Assembly: GCA_951230915.1 (NCBI GenBank)
Contig: OX579634.1
Location: forward strand, 55,007,570 to 55,071,569
Source of the DNA: Antitrichia curtipendula
Taxonomy: Eukaryota > Streptophyta > Bryopsida > Hypnales > Leucodontaceae
Direction of reading: 5' to 3'
Length of the DNA stretch: 64,000 bases
Shown here piece by piece: positions 36,106-46,169 of the stretch. How positions within the stretch are numbered: position 1 is the stretch's first letter; each line of letters opens with the position of its first letter. Below the pieces are notes generated by a model. It searched no databases. It saw nothing but the letters and a program-made list of their open reading frames with translations, and was not told where the DNA came from. Both the position numbers and the translations under genes were made by a program.

Positions 36106-36639
36106 AATTGCAATGTGGCACAAGTTTGGTTTCTTACCTTACCCTAGTTTTAGGGCAGGTTTGGCAGGACATAATTCTAAAAATGGTTGCCAATGAATTT
36201 TAGTAAATAATTGTCTCTACTTTGTATCATGAAGGAAAAAATCTTTAGGAATATTGAAGAATCTATTTTCAAAATCTGTCGAACCATATTTTCAGATAAT
36301 GATTACGTATTTTCCGCGTGGATGTGCCAATCCTGTTACAAATGCAAAATAAGAATCATGAGGCCTAGTTTAAGCTTCTTGGTCCTTTGGAGGTTACTTA
36401 GGCTTTGCTAGTGTCAAATGTTCTTAAAACTAGTGCTGGGGATGAGGTTGTCAGACTTGCACATCTACATTACTGATTCCATAAGCAGATTTTGATCCCA
36501 TTGACCCGAGCACATTTCAAGGCTCACTAAATCCACCTGTAGGTTAACGATTATTCCAACATGTTGACTGGGATGCACAACCCAAGTTTCTCACCTTGAT
36601 GGAAACACCGGATGAATAATAATCGAACTTAAGAGAAAC

Positions 36640-37250
36640 GTGGAAAATTTCAAGTACAGACCGACACTATTTGAAATCTGCACTGACAGAACGCGGAGTG
36701 GAAGCAACCCAACGTTTTCTTTGCCCCAAATTCAATGCTTCCTTGCTGTGAACCACAAATTAGTTTGCGTGCTAACTTGCTCGCCTCTCCACAAGGAAAA
36801 TTTTGGAGGAAGAATTAGCATTGATGTTGCAGGTCACAGGCCTTGCATTTCCACTCGATCAGGAGCGGGACACTTCCGGAGTGACCGAGCTTGACAATTT
36901 GAGCTTTCGTTTGCAATTTGCACACGGACTGAAGTTTAACAAACTAGACAGTGCTTTTAAAACCTGGCGCTTGCTGCTCTATCTGTGCAGAGCTTGACAT
37001 CTTCTTGTTCCATGTTCCAATTTGAAGCACCGCCAGAGCTGACAACTGCAGGTGGTTTCGAGCAACTCCGCTATTTCCATAGCTTGCTTGCCGATTTGAG
37101 TGGGGTCTGCCTGTCGCCCTGTAGTTCGATCGAGTTTGTCGTCCTGTGGGACGAATTCAACTGTTGCTGTCTCCATTTCTAGTCAGAAGTCTGGTGCGAA
37201 TCGAATTCTACTCATGGTTCTAGTAGCAAGGCGTAAAGAAAGATTTATCA
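36640..37250 (+). promoter_or_regulatory. Upstream region of lectin kinase relic C
   Basis: Matches upstream regions of A and B, including the block GACAGAACGCGGAGTGGAAG near 36670 and the leader end AAAGATTTATCATGG. Compared with B, about 70 bp are missing around 36800. Confidence 0.6.
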
Positions 37251-37402
37251 TGGGGCTCCGTCTCCACCACGTGAGTAGCGTGGTGTTGGTTTGTCTTGTG
37301 TTGTTGCTGCGCGACGACTCGGTTGTCAACGCTGCTCAGGCGTCTGCACCCTTCGTGGACTTCCCAGACATGGCACCGTCGTATGGCTACCAGACACTGT
37401 AG
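37251..37402 (+). pseudogene. Truncated lectin receptor kinase (copy C)
   Basis: Starts MGLRLHHVSSVVLVCLVLLL, a signal peptide closely like copy B, then about 25 residues of mature N-terminus to PSYGYQTL and a stop. Similarity to B fades at this point, and no lectin core or kinase follows in the next kilobase. If translated it would be a 50-residue secreted peptide, but a broken gene is the simpler reading. Confidence 0.75.
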
Positions 37403-38501
37403 AAGTTCGGTCATACGAATTAGATAACCGGTGAACCGCGGTAGCAACGAATACGTTATCATACATAACTGGTTGTTCACTTTTTAATTGCAATCTTTGA
37501 TCTTTATCATCCAAGGGCGTAAGATGCAAATTGAAAGGAGAGAAGGTTATGAATTGCAGCTTGTGATGGCGATGGTGGCAGGTTGCCAATGGCATAGATC
37601 CACGGTAGTCTTGAAAAGTGAACAAACAGTTATGTGGAGGGTTTGTACTAATTTTTCACATCGAATAAGTTAAAGTATGAAGTGTCTCCAGAGGAACCGC
37701 TATGTCAAAAACTCCACGTCTGTCTTGTCTGTAATTTAAACCAAGAATGCCGAGAAGCTAGGCGACAATGCGCATAGGTTACATTATTCAGGTTTTTAGG
37801 TCCACAGCAAGCGGACACTACTGCATGTTTGTCTCAAGACCTGTGTGTTATCATGTCATCAACATCAAGCCAAGTCGTAGAGCTAGGTTCACCATGGCAC
37901 CTGCACTCGATCAAGTCCACAATGTGGCTATATATTGTTGCTAAGTTTGAAGAGGTTAGGTTTGGCTGATCGCTGTTTACTTTCACCCAAATTCAAACTG
38001 TGAGTTCCTGGTGTTGTTTGAGTATATTTTCCATCTTGACGTTCGTGTACGAGAGATCGAGTGCATATGGTATTGTCATTGTGAGGATCACTTACTGTAC
38101 ACGGTACTACAGGTGTAGTATGAATCTACGACGGGAGGTTTAGGGTTTAGTTTAGTTTTTTTAAACCCTATGCAGGCACTTGAGTTTCGCAGGACTACAA
38201 AGCTTCCAGACGCTTTTACGGTTGCTGCTACGAAAGCAAGAAGAGCCTAAAACACCCCAAGGAATCACAATGCAAAGGTGTGCACACCAGATTGAATCTC
38301 TTGCATCAACCCTATATCACTTCTTTGGGGTAGAAATGCTCAAGTTCATGCTGGCTGCGTATGTACAAAGTTGTTTTTTGTTAATTAAGAAGACTTAATC
38401 AGAGGACATTGATTGATACCCATAAATTCAGCATTGCACTTCATTGTTCATCGTAAATAAAACATGTATGGATAGTCTATGCAGGCACCAAGAAAATGGT
38501 A
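37403..38501. other. Intergenic after copy C
   Basis: No lectin or kinase homology. A short telomere-like string (TTTAGGGTTTAG) occurs at about 38145-38157. Short frames are not credible genes. Confidence 0.45.
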
Positions 38502-39445
38502 CTAGCCCCTAAAGGTTTTTGACTATGTTTTCACCAAAACCGCTCCAGAACTGCCATTTCTAATACTAGTGCCAAATTTTAGAAAAAAGACATTTTTGGA
38601 CACTTGTAGCCGTAGGATCTTGTATTAAACTTGTTTAAGAAGATGTGGAAAAAATTTCAGAATTTTCCACTAAGTGGATTGCAAGATAATAGCGTTTGAA
38701 TTGACAAAAATCCTTTTTTTTGTCCCTGCGAAAAAATGGGCAGCTGCCCTCCACAAGGTCACATTTGTATGAAAAAATGTCCAAAATGGTGGTTACTCTT
38801 TGGATTTATTCTTGAAGGCAAGTTGGCTACATGCTTGAAAATTTTCAGATCATTTGGAATTGTACAACATATAGGAAAAAAATAGTAAGTAGGAAGAGGT
38901 AGAGAATGATTCAAAGCACTAAATTGTCAAGAATTTATTTATGAAATTGAAAAATGCCAATCCCAACGATTGTAATGTTGTAATAAACAATCTACACCCA
39001 ATGTTTTTATTTTTTTTCAAAAATATTGAAAATCGAGTTAAATAAAGGACTTCAAAGTTTATTTTAGAGTAGAGATTCCATAACTACCCTCAAACTAAGA
39101 ATCCTCATAACTTTTGACTCATTGATCGGAATGGAATGATTCAAAGCCTCCCACGTACATATAAATCTAAAGAACCAATTTCAAATTTTAGTTTTTCTTA
39201 AAAGTGATTTTTAAAGAAGTTTTTTTTGCTGCCCTGGCTGCCCGCCGAACAATGAAAATGACATATCATGCAATAACTTTTTAACCATGTAGTCAAAAGT
39301 TACGAAAATTGTTGGACCTTAAAGCTACTCCTCGGGCACATCTTATGTGAAAATTTCAAAGAAAAAAAAGAAAAATTCCGGTCATAGTGAACTGCCCAAA
39401 ATCGCTATGTTGTCAAAAAACGGTGTTTGGTCCTTTAGGGGCTAG
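38502..39445. mobile_element. Family 1 element flanked by CTAG
   Basis: Left end CTAGCCCCTAAAGGTTTTTG, right end TTTGGTCCTTTAGGGGCTAG; 944 bp. The termini match the TTAA family, but both flanks are CTAG. The interior aligns in reverse with 40543-42062 and with 60200-60812 (CTACACCCAATG, AAATAAAGGACTTCAAA). Confidence 0.65.
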
Positions 39446-39791
39446 GCAAAAGTCTACTCCTGAAGATGAAGGAACAGAGCAAAGACAAGTTGCACAAAAG
39501 CAGAGGCCTCGTTCTACACAAATTACAACCTCTTAGAAATGTAAATTCCAAGCTAGCACTAATGCATTTTGACTTTGCTAGTGACCTCTTAAGAGACCAT
39601 GAGTGGGGCTCTCCACTTTTTCACTACCTCAAAATTGGATGCCCCACCCCTTTTCAATCCAAAATTTGGCCTTGTTTTCCAAGCCTGGTGGTGGATACCC
39701 CCAAATTGACACTTTTTGCTTAAGTACCTAGTTACTTTTTGGTCAAATTTTCATACTTTCTTGTCAACATGTGAAAGGAGGTTGCATCTAG

Positions 39792-40023
39792 GTTGTTTGT
39801 GTTGTTTTGTTTGATACGTTGAGATTTAACAAACCATAAGGCATTCGGCAGCGCTCTTGTACCGCTCGAAAGCTCTTGATAAGGAGGGTACACAGACTTT
39901 CTTGCGAGGCATTTGGACAAACGGTATGAAAGTTATTGAATTTCAAAGTTTTTTATGAATCGGAAATTGATTTAAATTATTTATTATTTTCATCGAACCA
40001 TCATGAAATGGGTCAAAACGGGT
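39792..40023. repeat. Dispersed GTTTTGTTTG repeat family, copy 2
   Basis: Shares TTGAGATTTAACAAACC.TAAGG and AAGTTATTGAATTTCAAAG with 42641-42870 and 43219-43455. A related sequence (GCAACCTTTCACACTA) follows these copies at about 40418 and 43684. Confidence 0.6.
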
Positions 40024-40542
40024 CGAAATGGTGTAAAAGTTATGGATTTTTTTAATTAAAAAATTGAATTGAATTATCTCTTATTTGAAAAACACTCCAT
40101 AACTTATGTATTGCATGTCTAAATGCCCCCAAAACTAAGCCCTTGCACTCCTTTGTACATAAGACCTTTTTATTTGTAGTAGAACACAACTTCTCACTCT
40201 ACAATCAGTGTTTTTTTTTCTGGCACTTAAGTGCCAGACTCTAGTGTCGTGGCATGGTAACAGTGGTTTAAATTTGGAGGGACCATCTCCCATTTCCTGC
40301 ATGGTGTACTGCTACAGTGCAAAAAAAACACCCTGTCTACAATGTAAGAGCTATTGAATTTCAAAGGTTTTCTAAATTAAAAAATTAAAAAATTATTTTT
40401 AGTTTTGTTTTCCTAAGAATGCAACCTTTCACACTAAGTTGTAGAAAAGATTGAATTTCAATTTTTTTTAAATTAAAAATTAAAAAATTATTTTACTTTA
40501 ATTTTGGTGGTAGCAATAGCACAGGGCACACTAGTCTATACT

Positions 40543-42062
40543 TTAACCCCTAAAGGACCAAACACCATTTTTTGACAATGTAGCAATTTTAGGCAGCTCA
40601 CTACAACCGGTATTTATATTTTTTTAATTTGGAATTTTCACACAAGATGTGCCCAAGGAGTAGCTTTAAGGCACAACAATTTTTATAACTTTTGACTACG
40701 TGGTTAAAAAGTTATTGCATGATATGTCATTTTCATTGGTTGGCGGGCAACCCGGGCAGTTGAAAAACTTCTTTAAAAATCACTTTTTTTTTAAATAAAA
40801 ATTTGAAATTAGTTCTTTAGATTTATACATACATGGAAAATTTTGATTCATTCCCTTGGGTGGGTCACTCTATGGGGATTTTTATACCACATGAGGCAAA
40901 GTGATTTTTTGACACCCTATTTACTTTTTAGTAAATTATAATTTCAACCTATATTTTGGAACTTTGATTATTAATGACTATTGATTTCTATTGCCAAAAA
41001 ACTTCAACTCAAATAATATTTGAAATGACTTCTAAAATAGGTTGAAAAATGAACTGAAACGGCTTGTGTTTCAACTCAAATATTTATAGAGAATACATTT
41101 GGATGACCATTGCATCAATATTCAAGAAAAATAGACTTTCAATAGAAATTGTTTTTAAAAATAAATAAAATTCATTCTTTAGACAAAAAAAAATTTAAAA
41201 ATAGAGGGTCTAAAATTATTTCTAAGTCTATAGTGTAGCTTTTCCCTTCAAAAATTTGTAACTAATTGTTATCAACAAACAAAAATATAAATAATTCAAA
41301 ACATAAACTCTCAAAGTAGCAAAATCTATTCAATTTTTTGGGGGGTTCTTTAAATTAAATTTTAAGAACTAAATAGGGGCTCCAAAATCTTTGCCACGCG
41401 TGGTTTGCATAAAGACAGAGTGACCCACCCAAGATTATTTTATAAGATGAAAGTTGTGAGGAGTTTTAGTTTGAGGGTAGTTATGGAATTTCTACTCTAA
41501 AATAAAATTTGAAGTCCTTTATTTAACTCAATTTTCAATATTTTTGAAAAAAAATAAAAACATTGGATGTAGATTGTTTATTAAAACATTGCAACCATTG
41601 GAATTGGCATTTTTCAATTCCATATTTAAATTCTTGACAGTTTAGTATTTTGAATCGTTCTCTACTTCTTTCTACTTATTATTTTTTTTGTATATGCTTT
41701 ACAATTTCAAATAATCCGAAATTTTTCAAGCATGTAGCCAATTTGCCTTGAAGAATGAATCCAAAGAGTGACCACCATTTTGAACATTTTTTCATACAAA
41801 TGTGACCTCATGAATTGCAGCTGCCCGGATTTTTGCATGGACAAAAAAAGGATTTTTGTTGATTCAAACGCTATTATCTTACAATCCACCCGGTGGAAAT
41901 TTTTGAAATTTTTTCCACAATTTCTCAAACTAGTTTAATACAAGATCTTATGGTTACATTTTTCCAAAGAATGTTTTATTTCTAAAATTTGGTACTTGTA
42001 TTAGAATTAGCAGTTTTGAAGTGGTTTTGGTGAAAACAAAGTCTCTAACCGGTAGGGGTTAA
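40543..42062. mobile_element. TTAA-bounded family 1 element with nested MITE
   Basis: Begins TTAACCCCTAAAGGACCAAA and ends CCGGTAGGGGTTAA. It is the reverse orientation of 38502-39445, interrupted by the 579-bp element at 40855-41433. Its last TTAA is also the first TTAA of the next element (42059-42632). Confidence 0.7.
40855..41433. mobile_element. Nested MITE with 17-bp perfect inverted ends
   Basis: Ends are CTTGGGTGGGTCACTCT and its exact reverse complement. It lies inside a family 1 element: the flanks TTTGATTCATTCC and GATGAAAGTTGTGAGG are continuous in the other copies. The interior has no frame. Confidence 0.75.
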
Positions 42063-42632
42063 CCCCTAAAGCCCCAAGGTGTTGTTTGTCAAAAACCACT
42101 CAAAACTACCACTTCTTCTGCATTCACTTAAGGAAAAATAAAAAAATAAAAAATAAAAATGAAATTTAATCGTAGGATCTTGTACTTAACTTGTCTGAGA
42201 GATTATGTAATAAATTATTTTTCAAATTTGATCATATAGATTGGAAGATATTAGCATTCAAAGTTGGACAAAAAGTTTTTTCTTAAGAAGATGCTTAAAT
42301 TGCCTGAAAAACTAAGATTGTCCATAACTTTCTCATCCCTAGTTCAAATAGAATGAATCAAAGCTTCATATATAAATAAGAACATAAAATTTTAGGAAAA
42401 AATATTCCAAAAAAAATATTTTGACTTTTTGTAATTTTTTATGGGTTGTCCACCAATCTCCATTTCTTGCTTATTGTGCCATAACCTTTTCATCCAGCAT
42501 CCGATTGAAACAAAAATTATATATCCACGAGGCTTTCGCAAAACTACATAACCTCAAAAAAATTCAAAAAAATTCATTTCAAATTGAGACAATAGGAACC
42601 TATCCAAACCCAAATTGTCTTTTAGGAGTTAA
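42059..42632. mobile_element. TTAA-bounded family 1 element, shorter form
   Basis: Left end TTAACCCCTAAAGCCCCAAG, right end TTGTCTTTTAGGAGTTAA; 574 bp. Both ends align with 23051-23991 (AAAACCACT.AAAACT on the left, ATAGGA.CCT on the right), but the middle is shorter. Confidence 0.65.
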
Positions 42633-42640
42633 GATAGGTT

Positions 42641-42870
42641 ATTTGTTTTGTTTTGTTTGATAAGTTGAGATTTAACAAACCGTAAGGAATCCAATGGCGC
42701 TCTTGGTACTAATCAAAAGCTCTTGCCAAGGAAGGGTGCACGGACTTTGTTTCATGGCGTTTGGAAAAAATGGTGTGAAAGTTATTAAATTTCAAAGTTT
42801 TTTATGAATTGAAAATTGATTTAAATCATTTTTATTTTCATCAAACCATCATGAAATGGGTCGAAGTGGA
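42641..42870. repeat. Dispersed GTTTTGTTTG repeat family, copy 3
   Basis: Starts GGTTATTTGTTTTGTTTTG; closest to 43219-43455. Confidence 0.6.
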
Positions 42871-43218
42871 TTGAAAAAATAGATTATCTTTTATTTTGAA
42901 AAAATCATAACTTTCACGCCACATGTCAAAATGCCACAAAACAAAGCCTTTGCACTCCTTTGTGCATAGTGCTTTCTATTTATGCCAATTTCGTGGCATT
43001 TGGACCTACAATGTGAAAAATATGTTTTTTTGTAATAAAAAAATTGAATTAATTAATTTTTTATTTTTGAAAAAACATAACTTTTACATTGCACGTCCAA
43101 AGGTCCCAAAACAAAACCCTTGCACTCTATAAAGCATTATTTTTATTTTGGAAAAAGCATATCTTTCATATGACATGTCCAAACACCTCAAAACAAAGTC
43201 CTTGCACTCTATCTATAC

Positions 43219-43455
43219 CTTACATTAGGTTATTTGTTTTGTTTTGTTTGATACACTGAGATCTAACAAATCGTAAGGGGTTCAGCAGCACTCTTGGTAC
43301 CGCTCAAAAGCTCTTGAAAAGAAGGGGTGCACGGACTTTGTTTCATGGCATTTGGACAAATGGTGTGAAAGTTTTGAATTTCAAAGTTTTTTATGAATTG
43401 AAAATTGCTTTAAATTATTTATTATTTTCACCAAAACGGATCAAAATGGTGTGAA
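43219..43455. repeat. Dispersed GTTTTGTTTG repeat family, copy 4
   Basis: Starts GGTTATTTGTTTTGTTTTG, then TTTGATACACTGAGATCTAA; about 580 bp after copy 3, giving a loose tandem order. Confidence 0.6.
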
Positions 43456-45775
43456 AATTATAGATTAAATTTTTTTTTTAAATCTCTTATTTAAAAATAA
43501 TAATAACTTTTGTATTGCATGTCCAAATCTTACAAAACTAAGTCCTTGCACTACTTTGTATATAAAGCCTTTTATTTGTAGTAAGAACACAACTTCTCGC
43601 TCTATAGTATAAAAGCTATTGAATTTCAAAGGTTTTCTAAATTTAAAAATTTTAAATTATTTTTATTTTTATTTTACCAAGAATGCAACCTTTCACACTA
43701 CATTGGGCACGCATTATATTTGTACCAAGAATGCAACCTATCACACTATAGTGTCAAATTTATTGAATTTCAAAAAAATTCTAAAGTAAAAAGATTAGAA
43801 AATTATTTTTACCCTTATTTTGGTTGTAGCAACTACACAGGGCACACTATAGGAGGAGGCTCAAAAATAGTTTGGGCATTAAGAACCGCCCCTACAGAAG
43901 TGGCCAAAACAGTGCACATGGGATGTAGAAATGGAAATGACTTCATGTGGTGAGAAACTGCCAACCTATATGTGTGATTTTAGGGTCTTGAACAGGTGAT
44001 ATGGTTCATCATCATGTGTGATTTTACTCATAATAAAGACCTGAATTTGGTGAGGTCTGTAGAATGACTTTGAAATTGTAAAAAATTGCAAGAAAAATTG
44101 CAAAAAACGCATCTGAGTCTGAACCTCCTTTTACTAAAATGCTTCTCAGTCACTCATAACATCATGGATTGATGTGAAATTTTAACTACCCAAACTAGAC
44201 TAGTATGTGCAACTTTTTCAATTTTGTATGTTAGAAACGGACATTGTATGAAGAAGAAACAAGCCGCCGAAGTTCACTGTAATCCAAAAATGTTGGGATT
44301 TTAAATTTCGAATTGCTCCCAAACATTCAAAACAACTTGGATTGACATAAAAAAATCTTACCACAACAACTAGACTTCAAGGGAAACATAACTCAACAAA
44401 TTTTTATCAAAAACTAACATTGGATGAAGGAGATACAAGCCCCCAAAGTTGCATCTATCAAATGCAGTTTTGTGGACTCAAATTGAACCTGTGAGCTTTG
44501 GTTGGCTTCCAAAAAATCAGTACATCTTGTATTGATTTGAAAATTTTACCACACAAACTAGAAGAGAGAATGCAAATATTCCAATAAGTTTTATTGAATT
44601 TGGACATCATATGCATAAATTACAACACTTTGAGTTGGATTTGAAACTATGTGAGGAAACCCTGGGGTGTTTAGCGGTTGCAATAAATTCTGATTTACAA
44701 TCGGGAGTGAATTGAATGAAAACGTACAGTGGATCATTCTTAGAATCATTGTTTCTCTTTTAAAGGCATGGTTAGGATCATTCTTAAACTCACTGGCTCC
44801 ATTCAATGGCATGTTTTGATTGATTACAGTTGCACCTATAAGCATTATTAGGGACCTATGCACCTCTGACTTTGAAAAATCATATCTTATTTATTTCAAG
44901 TCAGGAAATTAAACTTAAAATTTCCACTACTGTATTCTTCATTTCTCTTTCTTCCACAAAAATATAAAATAACTTTGGATCCACTCATTTTTGTAGAGAG
45001 GTCTTTTTTCCCTTAGATGAGTGCTTTCTGAGCCTTCTACCTTAGTACACACTAAAGAAAGCAGCATTTGGGTACCGTGTGCAAAAGTTATGAAGTGATA
45101 GATTTTTTTATGATAGATGTTTTAAAATCGTTTCTTCAACGTATGTATTGATTTTGGAGATGTACATAGGGTGACGATGGTGGTCTTAGGCAGGGTGCGA
45201 TTTTGGGTGTTCCCATCTTATTCGCAATCTTCTTGGTTCGATACTGTAGAGAAGACTGTCCACTCATCAGTCACCGACAGAGTCTTGAATAAATTTCAAG
45301 CACCTGCCTATGCGCACTTGATAACCCTTGCTCGTCCAAGCCGGACATTGAGATGATCATGCACCACATTGTAAGCTTTGGAAACAGGGAATGATCCACT
45401 TTCAACCCCCACAGAACAAACCACTGCAATGCGAGATCTTCAGGCTCCAGCATGGGTGACAAGCTATAAACTCCTGCATGCTTTACGAGATTGACTACCA
45501 CCAATCAGGGTCCGGGGAGTTCTGTGGGTTTAGCGGTAGATTTCCTACAAGTTTTCATCCATCTCGGTTTTTTTAAAATCTGTCCGGAAGTGTGCAGTGA
45601 GGTGGCAAAACTTGCCAGTCAATTTCCTAGAACTTCTATTTTGGCCGGTGGCATTGCCGCCATTGTCCAATTTCAATAGGCAAATTTCCTTTACTATGTA
45701 AATCTAGCCGGTTTAGGATTTTTTTTGTCTCACTCCTCCTTACGTTTATTTTGCTTTGAAAATGGTTTAGAGTGC
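43456..45775. other. AT-rich intergenic
   Basis: Two further GCAACCT.TCACACTA repeats at about 43684 and 43733. Otherwise there are no recognisable genes. Frames at 45171-45504 on both strands are short and unrecognised. Confidence 0.45.
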
Positions 45776-45837
45776 ATATAACATTCCTGGCAGGATTTGA
45801 ACCTGGCATTGCCCCTACCAATTTAGGGCCAGGGATT
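45776..45837 (-). other. tRNA-like or SINE-like fragment
   Basis: On the minus strand, TGGCCCTAAATTGGTAGGGGC resembles a D-arm with A box, and GGTTCAAATCC fits a T-arm with B box. The two are only a few bases apart, so an anticodon arm is missing and this is not a working tRNA. A tRNA-derived SINE remnant or chance are the alternatives. Confidence 0.3.
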
Positions 45838-45838
45838 T

Positions 45839-45892
45839 AGCCTTCCGAAAATGCACAGATCCATAATAGGGTCCATGCATTTTCAGGAGGCT
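45839..45892. repeat. Short hairpin
   Basis: AGCCTTCCGAAAATGCACAG pairs with CATGCATTTTCAGGAGGCT; arms of about 23 bp around a short loop (about 45864-45870). It abuts the tRNA-like fragment. Confidence 0.6.
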
Positions 45893-45960
45893 GGTTAGTA
45901 AGACATGTCCAAACAACATTCAAGTGATTCAACATTTACAAGAATCAAAGCATGTTCAAA

Positions 45961-46025
45961 AAAATGTAGAGAAGAAAATGTAGAGAAAGAACAAAAAAAT
46001 GTGGAGAAGAAAAAATGTGGAGAAA
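45961..46025. repeat. Short tandem repeat 3' of the hAT gene
   Basis: Four imperfect units of AAAATGTAGAGAAG / AAAATGTGGAGAAG. The flanks repeat AAGAATCAAAGCATGT at about 45942 and 46050. It could be a subterminal array of the transposon. Confidence 0.6.
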
Positions 46026-46169
46026 TCAACATACAATCCACCATTCATAAGAATCAAAGCATGTGCTGAAAGAATGGATAGAATAGTTGAATAGGATACA
46101 AGCTACCATGATGCACATCAAAACATAAAAAAAAATTGGGTTTAGTAGGATACAAGCAAGCACAACCTG

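Larger units (their letters stand above)
34920..36425. repeat. Local direct duplication, copy 2
   Basis: Counterpart of 33060-34790, enlarged by extra sequence at about 35350-36180. That extra sequence includes the tandem/hairpin repeat at 35544-35804. Confidence 0.6.

Noticed and set aside
38145..38157. Telomere-like TTTAGGGTTTAG, and CCCTAAA strings in element ends
   Set aside because: Only one or two units each. In the elements the string is part of the inverted terminus, not a telomeric array.
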